Positions 50,859 through 63,000 of a stretch of 64,000 bases of DNA are shown here, piece after piece. The DNA comes from Brachynemurus nebulosus. Lineage: Eukaryota > Arthropoda > Insecta > Neuroptera > Myrmeleontidae. The position numbers and the translations under genes were made by a program. The first letter of the stretch is position 1. Each line of letters opens with the position of its first letter. The notes beneath the pieces are model-generated. The model saw only the letters and a list, made by a program, of their open reading frames with translations, did not search any database and was not told the DNA's origin. The stretch spans positions 36,888,394 to 36,952,393 of the forward strand of contig JAPWDM010000004.1 of NCBI GenBank assembly GCA_035578155.1. Direction: 5' to 3'.

Positions 50859-51245
50859 TTTACAAATATAGAATACTATAAAGTAACTCTCAAATCTATT
50901 AACATTAAATTTCAGTAGCTTAATTTTTACTGAATGAATAATTTGCAACACCTGGTACACAGAAAAACAAGTATGTACATATACATACATATAGTGATTT
51001 TAAAAAGACATTTTATTTCGTTAAAAAAAAAGAAGCGGACTCCTGCTGGGATTAGGGTTGAATTTTTAATATTTTATTATAGTCAATCTATATGGATCCA
51101 AAATTTTTCCACTAGCCTTTTTTTTGAAGTAGGTACTTTAAAAATATTTAAAAGTAATGAAGATTCTTTCCATGCTATCCATCGTGTTAAAACAGCAATT
51201 CTCAATCTTTTTTTCTCTCACTCGTTCTTTGAGTAGTATTTTCAT

Positions 51246-51507
51246 TAGTGTCCGACCAAAACAGGATTTGCAGCTGAAACCGAAACGTATTTATATATGT
51301 TAAAATTTCAGTTATATGCTGAAATTTAGTGTATGTATGAGACACGAACTCACCCGAATGAAACGCGACAATTCACGAACATTGAGTTTCGGTGCGGTCG
51401 AAATTTCGGCTGATTTTTGGCCGAAACTGAAACTATAGCCGAAATTAGATTTTTTGGCCGAAACTAGCCGAAATCGAAACCGAAACCGAAGGTTCGGTCG
51501 GTCACTA
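51246..51507. mobile_element. hAT MITE, 262 bp, perfect 8-bp duplication
   Basis: Flanked by ATTTTCAT on both sides (51238-51245, 51508-51515). TIRs TAGTGTCCGACC and, reversed, TAGTGACCGACC. The interior is dominated by GCCGAAACT/CGAAACCGAAA words in several copies, which make fortuitous Phe/Arg-rich open frames. Confidence 0.82.
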
Positions 51508-51515
51508 ATTTTCAT

Positions 51516-52536
51516 TTATGAATTTTATCCATTTCTCAAAGTAGAGTTTTCATTTCAAATGCTTGTGCCACGCCATCTTTGAATGACCGTTGCAAAATAC
51601 ATACAAAAATCCATTAATCAAACCAATTAATCAATATGTGAACTTATTGACATCTAATGAAATAACATAAAATTATTAAATTCACAAATAAATAGATATC
51701 AACCCGATACATATGTTCTCAAATAATAGATTACGCTTGAGTTTGTTATTAAATTAGCTACTCATGTTGTTGTTGTTGTTGTATGATGGAAATTAACTGA
51801 ACATACTAGAATATTCTAAAGTTTACTTATGTTTTCAATTATGGAACATAAGTTACTTTTAGTACAGAATTCATAATGGACACATGTAAGTTTTCCTTTC
51901 ATTTTTTTAAATTTATTTTTTTGGGCTTACATAATAGTAATGTAGTTTATTGAAATTCATTACTTTAAATTTAAAACATGTATTTTTGTAATTTAAATTA
52001 ATTAGACGTTTTCTTTTTTACTTGAAATTTATATTAATCCGTAATGTGAAGTTTTGGCAATAATGTATATTATGCTTAACTGTTGACCAAAATTGGTTCG
52101 CGTAGTATTTGACACGTGAATATTTGCTAATTTATTCTGTCAACCGGTTTAAGTATTTTATTGCATTTTCATGTTCTACTCATTCTTTGGCTTAAACGTC
52201 CAACGTCTAAATTAATTCGTAATTTAGATTATCTTTTCAAATTTTGTTTATCATTTGGCTTAGGTGCCCAACGTCTACATTAATTTTATAATTTAGTTTA
52301 TTAATTAACTTTATAATTTAGTTTATTAAATTGATGCTAAGATTTAGTTTATTGTGTTCCGTACGAACTCTGTCCTAATAGTCACGGAGCCGGCACCTCA
52401 TGGCAGGTGCTTTAACCTTAAAATTTAATGTTGTAACCTTTCACTTTATAATATTGTAATTTGTTTTACTTAATAATATTGTAATTCTTTTCATTTAATA
52501 TTTTGCGAAATTCGGCTCCATCAATTTAAGTATTTT
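51516..52536. other. Intergenic, no recognisable gene
   Basis: (GTT)n at 51767-51780. Positions 52185-52330 contain two copies of a TTTGGCTTARRYGYCCAACG-led segment. The stretch from here to ~53270 could be a decayed LTR, but no partner, TG/CA ends or duplication could be established. Confidence 0.4.
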
Positions 52537-52802
52537 TATTTATCGATAATCACTGTTGAGAGATTTACTTTGTGAAACTCCATTTTAAATATTGAAAAAT
52601 ATTTAAAGTTCGATTACTTTGTCTATTTCACGAATTAAAAGTTATTTTTACTGAACGCGTTTTCAACCTTTCGGTCAATCTTTCTGCTCTGAGGATGACC
52701 GAAAGGTTGAAAACACGTTCAGTAAAAATAACTTTTAATTCGTGAAATAGACAAAGTAATCGAACTTTAAATATTTTTCAATATTTATCGATAATCATTG
52801 TT
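52537..52802. repeat. Near-perfect hairpin with 90-bp arms and flanking direct repeats
   Basis: Arms 52587-52676 and 52697-52786 match at 89 of 90 bases, with a 20-base loop. The only mismatch is GCG against GTG near AACGCGTTTTCAACC. The direct repeat TATTTATCGATAATCA followed by YTGTT (52537-52557 and 52782-52802, 20 of 21) flanks the structure and could be a long target duplication. Confidence 0.85.
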
Positions 52803-55148
52803 CTGTTTCAAAATCATGTGTTTATAATGTATCATTTATTTTGTTAAGTCGATAAGTACATTGTGATGTCTTCGTGTCTATTTGGCATGTAATTGTCAGG
52901 TTAGTCCGTCATTTCAAATTTCATTTAACATCATCGTTTCTTCCTTTAGTTTACTGTAACATAATTTCAGGTCAGTGTAATTTTACATCTTTAGCTTTCG
53001 TTAATGTTAATATTTCGTAGTAAGTTCAGATCGCATTGTATTTTCTTAAACAGATAGTTGTAAGATAGCTTTTGTAAGTCGTACACGTGACTAGCCCAGT
53101 GGATTTATCCGCCGGGAAATTTTAAATTAAATAAATTGTAAGATATTTGTTAAGACGAAATCTCTGGTTTTATTTACGTTCTGCCATTGCTATCATTAAC
53201 GTTACCTAAACTATACGCTTCCACCACATGCTGTGCCACTCTGAACCTCAAACCTCTTTATTCTTACACATTCTTTAAGCCATCAACAACCTTAAAATGA
53301 TTTACCGTCACAAGTAAATCATTATAATTTCCAATCATAACTTACAGTACCCTTGTACTGCTTTAATAATTTTACGATACTATAATACTATTACATTTTT
53401 ACCGCAATACTATTTAATTTTCTGCCCCAATAGTATATTTTTGCCGCACTTGTTACCAGTATTCTTTCTTATATCCCGGGTACACATTAAGGCGAACATT
53501 GTTAGCTACTACAGTTCGCTAATCACATTGTTCGCTAACATATTCGTTTGATTTTTGTTATGTTAACCTTTTTAAGTAACATTTTTATTAAAAATAATGT
53601 TATTTAGCATGTTATTTCCCATCGACAAGCGGTCAACTTCAGAGTTGAATGTTAGGTAAAAGAAAGTGATATGGGTGACTGAAAAAACAGTATTATTGAT
53701 TATTATTTCCTAGTATTTTGAATTTTTTTTTTGAAAGCTATTAAATTGATATGGGAAATTTGTTATGTTAGGCAGATGCTGCGACAGGGGTATTTTTGCA
53801 AACGTCCCAGCCCTTGTTATTAAGGACAATAACATAGATTAAATCCGATCCAATGTTATTATTATACGGTTCGATTTCTACTGAGTGGCCACTTCCAAAA
53901 AATGTAGTAACTGTGCCTTACAATTAGTGTATTTTATTATCATACAAAGTTTCATCTAAATTCAAGGCGTACAACATTTAAAAAAAAAATACTTGTCACT
54001 CCTAACCTGTCGAACAGCCTCTTCAGTAGCTCCGGCCATGGAATTAAACATGTCAATCGAAAGTTCTTTAAAAATAAAGTGTTTTATCTATCTCCTATAG
54101 TTTTCGAGATGAATAGGCAAAATCGAAAAAAGGGTACAGTTAGATATAGAGAAACTGCCTCCGAAAGAAAGTCATATATGATATATAAGGAAGTAAGTGT
54201 TATATTTAATATACATACTTATAAGGAAGTAAGTGTGTGAAAATCGGAAGCAAATGTGGAAAACTTACTCCGTTTTGCGGTATTTAATTACTAACAAATC
54301 ATATTCAATCATCAGAGATGTTTTTATAAGTATTCGCATATTATATATTATTCACTAAGCCAATTTTTTTTTACTTTGTTATTGCTTGACTCTATGGTCA
54401 TATGGATATTTGATACACTACTGGATATACATGTATGTATGATTTAATTTAAACAAAAAAAAATCACACTGTGTGGTCTGTATTTTAGAGTAATTTGTTA
54501 ATAATAGAAAAACTGTACGTGTATCTATTTTATAGAAAATTTATTACTTTTTTAATTAAATAAAAATTGAAACTAAATATAAAAGTCTTTTTTTTACTAA
54601 GGGTCGATTTTACACATTCGAATAAAAATAACTTAAAGTCCGACACAATAACAGTAAATTTTATATTGAATATACAAATAAAAGAATATAGCAAAAGTGC
54701 GTGTTGGACACGCCTTTAATTAGGGTTAAAATTTTAGAATAAATAGTTATCAGACATTAAATTAGATATATTTTTACTTTCACACTTACTACTAATGTTA
54801 TTGTTAGTGGTCAATTAAATTATAATTTAGATGTCTATATTTCTTTAAAGTTGTCGCTTCTAGTCAAAAATTTCATATACTTAAACCGAAAGAAGTAGAA
54901 ATTATAAAGCAGTGACAAACCGATGAACATCTTGAAATTATAAGGATTCTGAAATATATTTCTTTGGAACCCCAAAAGATTAAAAAAAAACATTCGGTAT
55001 TTGATATTTCATCTTGTACAAACCACAAAATATTTTTTCATAATTACTTTTAAGTAAGATCTTTAATCAATTTTCGTATCTTAGAATGTGAGCTAAAAAG
55101 AGTGAAAAAAAATATATAGAATACAGTGTATATATCAACAACTTAGTA
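52803..55148. other. Intergenic with one family F fragment
   Basis: Positions 53750-53794 match the inner end of F2 (GGCAGATGCTGCGACAGGGG), the only other trace of this family here. A ~20-base direct repeat TATAAGGAAGTAAGTGT occurs near 54183 and 54220. No gene supported. Confidence 0.5.
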
Positions 55149-57354
55149 GTCTAGTCTAGAAGAGCCATTTTAGTGAAATTCTCATAGAGGGCACCAAAAA
55201 TTATGATTTTGGTGTCATTCGATTCGTATTGACCTCTAGAAACTTTTTGAAAAAATTGAAAATGCGCTCATAAAAATTGCAATTGTTATAAACAAAAGAG
55301 TGAAAGAAAAAAAGAGTGTTTTTGTTTTTTTGAAAAATCTCAAAAACTATTAAAGATTTTGGAAATTAAAAAAAAGATCTGAAAAGAGCAGGAAATTTCA
55401 CAAAAATAAGTCCGGACTCCCGAAACTGTATCTCCAATATTGATAATTTTAACAGAGCCCTAAAGTTATTGCTAAAATGGGGTGTTTGGCGTTCTCGCGC
55501 GCCGCGTCATTCAAACACGGTAAACAAAAAAAATTATTTAAATATATTAAATATCAATATTAAGGAATGAAAAAATTCACGTACCTTCGGAATAAGTTGA
55601 TAAACAATAATCCGTGCAAAAAAATTTTTATATGTATTTTTCCATTAGTTATGCTATTGTTAATTAACAAAATTTTTGAAACCGAAAGTTGACATAGAAA
55701 CCTTAATAATTATTTAACTAAAAAGCTCAAATTTTTTTTGCTTCGTAGAATTATTCTGAAGAGGTGAAAAAATAGATTTCCGTTGAAAAAATCAAAAATT
55801 TTTAATTTTCCACTTATTTATAAACAATCAATTGCATTGAAAAAAGGAGAAATGTTGATAAAGCATTTGTTTTTTTTTGTTTTTTTAAATCTTAATTATT
55901 TCGTTTTTTTCTCATTGAGCGCCACCTGAAAATATTTTTTTAAATTTTTTAATGCTATTATTTAATTGTTATAAACAAATGCATTGTTTTTGAGGCAATG
56001 AAAAAATTTTCTTTTTGATTCGAAGACCAAAAAAATATTATGATTTTTAAAAGAAAAATCGTTTCTTAAAAAAAATTTTTTATTGCTCAAAAATGCATTT
56101 GTTAATAAACAATTTTTGTGTGTCATTTATTATTAATATTAAAGATCCGTTTTTTTTGGTTTTTTTTTTTTTTAAAATCATTATTTATATTGCTCTTTTA
56201 TATTCCGAAGAAATTACAATTTTTTATTTATATTTAATAAGTTTATTTAATAAACAATTTGTTATAAACAAATAAATTTTTACGTTAAATTTTTTTTTAA
56301 ACTGCCGTAATAAACAAAAGCAACTATGTGTCATTTGGTTTATAAAAAAATTTTTGTCCATTTTTTAGAAAATAAATGACACAAAAAAATTGTTTATTAA
56401 CAAATGCATTTTTGAGCCATAAAAAATTTTTTTTAAGATTTTTCTTTTAAAAATCATAATATTTTTTGGTCCTTCGAATCAAAAAGAAAATTTTTCCATT
56501 GCCTCAAAAACAATGCATTTGTTTATAACAATTTTTTAGATAATAGCATTAAAAAATTTAAAAAAATTATTTTCAGGTGGCGCTCAATGAGAAAAAAACG
56601 AAATAATTAAGATTTAAAAAAACAAAAAAAAAACAAATGCTTTATCAACATTTCTCATTTTTCAATGCAATTGATTGTTTATAAATAAGTGGAAAATTAA
56701 AAATTATTGATTTTTTCAACGGGAATCTATTTTTTCACCTCTTCAGAACAATTCTACGAAGCAAAAAAAATTTTAGCTTTTTAGTTAAATAATTATTAAG
56801 GTTTCTATGTCAACTTTCGGTTTCAAAAATTTTGTTAATTAACAATAGCATAACTAATGGAAAAATACATATAAAAATTTTTTTTGCACGGATTATTGTT
56901 TATCAACTTATTCCGAAGGTACGTGAATTTTTTCATTCTTTAATATTAATATTTAATATATTTAAATAATTTTTTTTATTTACCGTGTTTGAATGACGCG
57001 GCGCGCGAGAACGCCGAACACCCCATTTTAGCAATAACTTTAAGACTCTGTTAAAATTATAAATATTGGAGATACAGTTTCGGGAGTCCGGACTTATTTT
57101 TGTGAAATTTCCTGCTCTTTTCAGATCTTTTTTTTAATTTCCAAAATCTTTAATAGTTTTTGAGATTTTTCAAAAAAACAAAAACACTGTTTTTTTCTTT
57201 CACTCTTTTGTTTATAACAATTTCAATTTTTATGAGCGCATTTTCAATTTTTTCAAAAAGTTTCTAGAGGTCAATACGAATCGAATGACACCAAAATCAT
57301 AATTTTTGGTGCCCTCTATGAGAATTTCACTAAAATGGGTCTTCTAGACTAGAC
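55149..57354. mobile_element. Foldback element, 2.2 kb, TA flanked
   Basis: Arms of ~980 bp (55149-56128 and about 56376-57354) are near-identical inverted copies around a ~250-base AT-rich centre. Termini GTCTAGTCTAGAAG and CTTCTAGACTAGAC are flanked by TA (55147-55148, 57355-57356). Each arm has a CpG-rich GCGCGCCGCGTCATTCAAAC block (about 55498 and its mirror near 56990). No coding region. Possibly a Tc1/mariner-class foldback. Confidence 0.85.
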
Positions 57355-57582
57355 TATAGAGTTGACAGTGAAGACAAGAAAATATTACAAGTTCGTTTTA
57401 CACTAAAAAAAAGAATATACATATTAAATGAATAGTCAAACACCGTTCTCAAAGTTCTTATATACGATTATATGAATACAAAATGTAAAAACGTAAAAAA
57501 ATTATTCATTGGTTTAATTCACAGGTTTGTTTTAAAAACTTAATATAACTGTTTGTGTAAGTATTCCATTTTTTTTTTTTTT

Positions 57583-58980
57583 AAAGAGTCTGGAACCATT
57601 ACCATAGGTGAATTTGCCCAAGAAATTAAATTCAACGATATGTATGCGATTGTGTAGCTTAGTGAAAGAGTAAACCATACGTATGAATTTTTCTCAATAT
57701 CTTTACATTTCGCGGAGTTATAATACCAAATACCAAAAAATAGAGGTCTTATTCAAACTTTTTTTTCTCTAAACTATTATAGATAAAACGTTGAAACAAA
57801 ATCCATATTGTTTGCTATGTCCAGTACTTTATTATATATTTTTTTTATTTAAAATGGACATTAAATACCCTTTATAAAATAAGAAAAAAAAATTCATTAA
57901 ATTTTTTTAGCTACTTGTACAAGAGTGACCACTTTCTTATTACTACCAAAAGAAAGCTCACAAGCACTTCCCTCATCTCCCTGAATTTTATTTTTGTCAA
58001 AAGGGTGAAACAATTGAAAAAAAATAAGAACATATATATTTGGTGATGTTCATGTTATGTGCATGTGCAGGTACAGGTCAACAAATCTGACTTTACCTCT
58101 TCAAGGTCATTGAAAATGCATTCTTAAAGAAGTGAGATAGTACTTAATATAAAGAAAAAATGACCTTGAAACGGCTAAGTCAGATTTGTTGAACTGTACC
58201 TACTTGTTTTTAAATTATGTTTTTAAGAAATATTTTGAATGAATGAATGATTCATTGAATTTTTTTTTTTTTTTTTATTACTAGAGAATCTGATGCCTGC
58301 TCTACACTCTCGATCGAAGTTCCTCGACGAAGTAAGCGCTAAAGTTGGCTGAAGTCGAAATACCGTTATAACACCAGCCAGGAAGAACCATGAAATGACC
58401 TTTTACACTCTCGTACTCGGTCCACTTTGCGAGAATTGAGAGTAGGCATAAGGAAAATAATATGTTTTATCTTCAAAATGTAGACTTTTTTCATATCGGA
58501 GTTCTAAAAAACAATTATTTACGAAAAAAGAACTAACTTCTCTCATTGTTTTTAACGTATTACTCAGTTCTACAATTATTTCGCAAGTAAATCCAACTAA
58601 CATTTTTACTTACCCGTTAGGTAAACTAAAACTGTTTACTTGATCAATTAGTGATGTATTTAACTTCATCAGTGAATTTAAAATTGTAGACTTGAGAAGT
58701 ATGTTAAAAGCAATGAAAAAAATTAGTTCTTGATTCGTAGCTGATTATTTTTTAAAACTCCTATGTGGAATGAGTCTACATTTTGAACATAAAACATATT
58801 AGATTCCTTATGCCTACTCTCAATTCTCGCAAAGTGGATCGAGTACGAGAGTGTAGAAGGTCATTTCATGGTTCTTCGTTGCTGCTGTTATAACGGTATT
58901 CCGACTTCAACCAACTTTAGCGATTACTTCGTCGAGGAACTTCGATCGAGAGTGTAGAGCAGGCATCAGATTCTCATGTA

Positions 58981-59014
<34 letters not shown>

Positions 59015-59727
59015 AAAAAAAACAAAAAAAAAAAAAAACAAAAAAAACATTCAATGATTCATTTATTCATTCAAAATATTTCTTAAAAACATAATTCAAA
59101 AACAAGTAGGTACAGTTCAACAAATCTGACTGCCGCTGCAAGGTCATTTTTTCTTTATATTAAGTACTATCTCACTTCATTAAGAATGCATTTTTAATGA
59201 CCTTGAACAGGTAAAGTCAGATTTGTTGACCTGTACCTGCACATACACATACCATGAACATCACCAAATATATATGTTTTTATTTTTTTTCAGTATATTC
59301 CACCCTTTTGACAAAAATAAAATTCAGGGAGGTGAGAGAAGTGCTTGCGAGCTTTCTTTTGGTAGCAATAAGAAAGTGGTCACTCTTGTACAAATAGCTA
59401 AAAAAATCTAATGAATTTTTTTTTCATATTTTATAAAGGATATTTAACGTCCATTTTAAATGAAAAAAATATATAATAAAGTACTGGACATAGCAAACAA
59501 TATGGATTTTGTTTCATCGTTTTATCTGCAATAGTTTACGAGAAAAAAAAGTTTGAGTAAGATCACTATCTTTTAGTATTTGGTATTATAACTCCGCAAA
59601 ATGTAAAGATATTGAGGAAAAATCCATACGTATGGTTTACTTTTTCACTAAGCTACACAATCGCATACATATCGTTGAATTTCATTTCTTGGGCAAATTC
59701 ACCTATGGTAATGGTTCCAGACCCTTT
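57583..59727. mobile_element. Foldback element, 2.1 kb
   Basis: Arms about 57583-58582 and 58680-59727 are inverted copies (AGTCTGGAACCATTACCATA at the left, its complement at the right end) with a ~100-base centre. By eye the arms differ more than those of the neighbour at 55149-57354. Each arm carries CTCTACACTCTCGATCGAAG and a homopolymer run (T at 58260, mixed A/C at 58981-59049). TTAA occurs next to both ends (57581-57584, 59731-59734), but the termini are unequal, so the target duplication is unproven. No coding region. Confidence 0.8.
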
Positions 59728-60240
59728 CGGTTAATCCGACTTTAAGAATTAAGTCAGTGAGACAAAAATGAATTTATCTGAATAGTCGTATTTTTTTTTT
59801 ATTACTCACAATCAATGAGAATTTTTAAATTTTTATTACTATAATCAACTACCAACTCATGATTAAATATAAGTAAATACGTATATTCAGCAAATAAACG
59901 GAGTAAAGTTTTATGGAAATACGAAACATCAAACCTATGATTTGATTCTTTCCTTTTTTTAAAATTATTTAATTTTAAAATTTTATTATTTTTGAAATAA
60001 TTATTATAAAATTTCTATTACGTTACCTTAAAATGTTATGTAATGTTGATAGAGTAAATGTCTACTAAAATAGTGTTTTATTTAAATCACATATTTTATT
60101 AAAAAGCGGCGCTCAATTAATAAATTGATTAAAATAAAAATTAAATAGATACATGTATGCATTTGTTGAATTCAATTTAAATGTTGCTTTTAGAAATGCT
60201 GTATGCATCTACAGTATGTCTTATTTCAGTTTTGTATCAA
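59728..60240. other. Intergenic, no recognisable gene
   Basis: AT-rich sequence; nothing supported. Confidence 0.5.
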
Positions 60241-61640
60241 AATTATTTTGTATGTTCGAGATAAGAATATGAGCGAATGGTCGTGTGGAGGGGACGATGT
60301 CGCATCCTCCAAGTGAGTGTTATGTCTGCGTCAGCCTGAGTTTAGTTAAAAATACCTTCACCGGAATTCAACGCGTCGCCAGTGCTGCATACTCCAGTGG
60401 GCGTGATCTTCGGAGTCCGATGATACCGTTCGGATGTGTCGAAAACGCAATATTGCGTGTGATTTGTGTAAAATTGTTGATATCTGTGATAGTTGTTATG
60501 CCACCTTGGGTTCTCATGCCTGAGGTGGTACTTTTTAATTGTTGCTCGTTCTGTGATGTTTCCCTGGCCTTGTTCTTGTTGTTTTGATGGGTTGGAATGC
60601 GGCTTCCGATGCACTCGTTCTCATCAGCCACTCGTATGAGTCGACGTCTGCCCGAACGGCTTGAGCGAGCTCGCTCAGTAAGGAAACGTCATAGTCCCTT
60701 GTACGGATGCGTTCGTGGGCGTCGATGTGGCGGCTTCCGCCCCGCCGAAGTAATACGAACATACGTCAGATGTTGATTCTGTGATACTCTGTGGCACTGT
60801 CCCGTTCTCTGTAGCCTCGACTCGGACGAACGTGGCCTAGTCATCATACCGGTCTCTCGTGTAGGTTGACCCCGACATCTGACAGAACAGCACATATACC
60901 CAGTAATCAGTTATCTGACAGAACAGTACATGTTTCTCAGTAATCGGTTGTCACTGTCTCTACACGTGTGAGTTCCTAGGTGTTGACGAAGCCAATTCGG
61001 AATTGTCGCGACTATGGGGAGCGGAATTGTGACAAAGACAAGGAAATTCTTTGCAATCTATGATACTGTCGTTTTCTTTTTTTAATAAGATTATTTTTAA
61101 TCTGTTTTGTTTTAACGATGTACCACTGAGGATTTTTTCCACCTGAGATGGTTCACCATTTTTTATTCTTATTTGTGATATTTTGTTGTGCCGCTGTTGG
61201 CTTGCTGTTGCGGCCCTTAAGCGGTATAGTTTTTAATTACTTATTGCGGTACTGGTCGGCCTGTAGCTCCCCAGAACGTAATAAGGTTTTCCTTTTTTTG
61301 TGATATTTCCTGGGTAATATTTCTAGTTAGTATTCTCCAGTCCGAGGCCCTTTACACCTCGGAGTTTCATCGTTGATTTTCAGACCTTGGTAACCGGACG
61401 CTCTGGCTAGCACTTAGTATACCGCCACCAAGGACTGTCCATACTTTTTTACTCGTTGAATTTTAGTATGTGTGTGTTGTCCATTGTCTATTGCAATTAT
61501 GTGTTCCTGTCTTTATGTGTTGTTTTTATCTTTACTTATTTTTTGGCGGCGCATGCCCTCCGTTGGCGATGCCGCCGAGCACTGTTGACCGCGCCATTCA
61601 CCGGCAGCATTGTTCCAATTTTAATTAAAAAAAATAGTAG
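60241..61640 (-). pseudogene. Relatively GC-rich stretch, possible 5' part of a LINE (ORF1)
   Basis: Base composition is clearly richer in GC than the flanks. On the minus strand several overlapping frames are open at 60895-60285. TITDINNFTQITRNIAF in one frame and RYHRTPKITPTGV in another together resemble the segment of Jockey-type ORF1 proteins that precedes the zinc knuckles, broken by frameshifts. The upstream part (61640-60900) would then be 5' UTR. I cannot confirm the family by eye, and a decayed host exon or an unrelated element is possible. Confidence 0.35.
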
Positions 61641-62000
61641 CAATTAAAAGTTGAAAAAGGAGGGGTTTCAAAACGAATATGTATTTCCCGAATATCTTAC
61701 TTTCATACTAGGAAGGCGATATAATTATGATGCACAAGTGCATAAGCTAATATCGAAATATTTTTGTTCCTCGGTTGCACTCTATGAAAAATAATTAAAT
61801 AAATGTCACAAAAATTATAAAAATAGCGTATTTTGCGTATTTTTGCAAAACAAAGATTTTTTAACCTGTAAATGTTGACACGCAATAGCTAGGCTGTTTT
61901 GAATATCTTTGAACTTCTATTTTTTGCTTTCTTTTTGTTTCTTTTTTTTTTAGTTGTACATTGCATTATTTTTTTGTTTCTAATAAAATAAAAAAAAACA

Positions 62001-62005
<5 letters not shown>
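61641..62005. other. Intergenic, no recognisable gene
   Basis: AT-rich sequence; nothing supported. Confidence 0.5.
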
Positions 62006-62095
<90 letters not shown>

Positions 62096-62098
62096 TAT
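62006..62098. repeat. (TA)n microsatellite
   Basis: About 45 TA dinucleotides. Confidence 0.95.
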
Positions 62099-62239
62099 TC
62101 CCGCTACCTTTTAATATGTGTAAGGCCCATCTATGGAAGTTAAGAGCTCAAATTTGGTAAATGGGGCTCATTCTGATGCACAACAATACTATCAAAGTGG
62201 GGTCAAATTTTGGATCTGACCCAAACTTTAAGGGGGTGG

Positions 62240-63000
62240 TGAGGGCGGTAAAACAATAAAACTTTTCCAAACCGGTTGGAAATAATGTTTCGATCAATTT
62301 TCTACAACACATCCAAAATTCAGCTTCCTAGGATGACTTGGACGGAGTAGAGGGGAAAAAAGGATTTTGGCTGGATCTAGCACGCCCACAGCCTCCCACA
62401 ATTAACGTATAGACTGTTGAAATTTGGTGTGTTAATAAAGTTGGTACCTAAGTTGTGATTTTTGGAGGTTCTAATGTTTTACCCCCAGCCCCCCTCATTT
62501 TTAAGCTACAATTTTATGCTTTTTCGACGTTTTCGAAGTTTGTACCACTCGCACAGGTCACCAAATAAACCTAGAAGGCTGAAATTTTGTATTCGGATTG
62601 AGTTAGTATCAACGGCCTGCCTTTTGGGGGTCTAGACTTTTAACCCCTATCCCTACCATTTTTGTACCAAAAATAAGATGATTTTTCTTGTTTTTTAACA
62701 GTTTTGTTGGGGTCAAAATCTCCCCAAATAAACCTAGAAGGCTGAAGTTTTGTGTACAGGTTCAGCTAATAGCCAGACACTGCTTTTTGGAGGTTTCAAC
62801 TTTCAACCCTTACCCCCACTATTTTTACGCCAATATTTCCTTAATTTTTTTGCTTGTTTTCTAACACGTCTAGAAACTCTCCAAGGAAACCTAGAGGGCT
62901 GAAATTTTGTACATGTATTCAGTTAGTATCCAGCTAGAACCTTTTAGGGAGTCCACATTACTTTTTCCCCCATTTCTCCCATTTTTACATCGGAATTCAG
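62240..63000 (+). repeat. Diverged ~158-bp tandem repeat
   Basis: Four related units start near 62403, 62562, 62722 and 62879. Each has AACCTAGAAGGCTGAAATTT or a variant, then a TTAGTATC segment, CTTTTTGGAGGTTT, AACCCCTACCCCCACC and ATTTTTAYRCCA. The unit differs from the 120-bp family but has a similar architecture. Confidence 0.75.

Larger units (their letters stand above)
45153..51117 (-). mobile_element. Merlin transposon B (older, interrupted)
   Basis: It starts GGTTAGTGTAAAAATAATGG and ends with the complement of GGCTAGTGGAAAAATTTTGG. Long inverted arms (about 45153-45610 and 50460-51117) share TGGATCCATATAGATTGACT and AATCCCAGCARGAGTCC. It is flanked by T runs (8 T at 51118-51125, 9 T at the left), consistent with the 8-bp duplication of Merlin elements but not diagnostic. 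Its own length without later insertions is about 2.3 kb. It is interrupted by Merlin A (46581-49858) and a hAT MITE (46020-46430). Confidence 0.82.

Noticed and set aside
51312..51515. Arg/Phe-rich minus-strand open frame
   Set aside because: It is produced by repeated CGAAACCGAAA words in the interior of a hAT MITE with a perfect 8-bp duplication.
51767..53275. A solo LTR beginning TGTTGTTG and ending ACACA
   Set aside because: No matching second LTR, no target duplication and no primer-binding site could be found; the (GTT)n start is low complexity.
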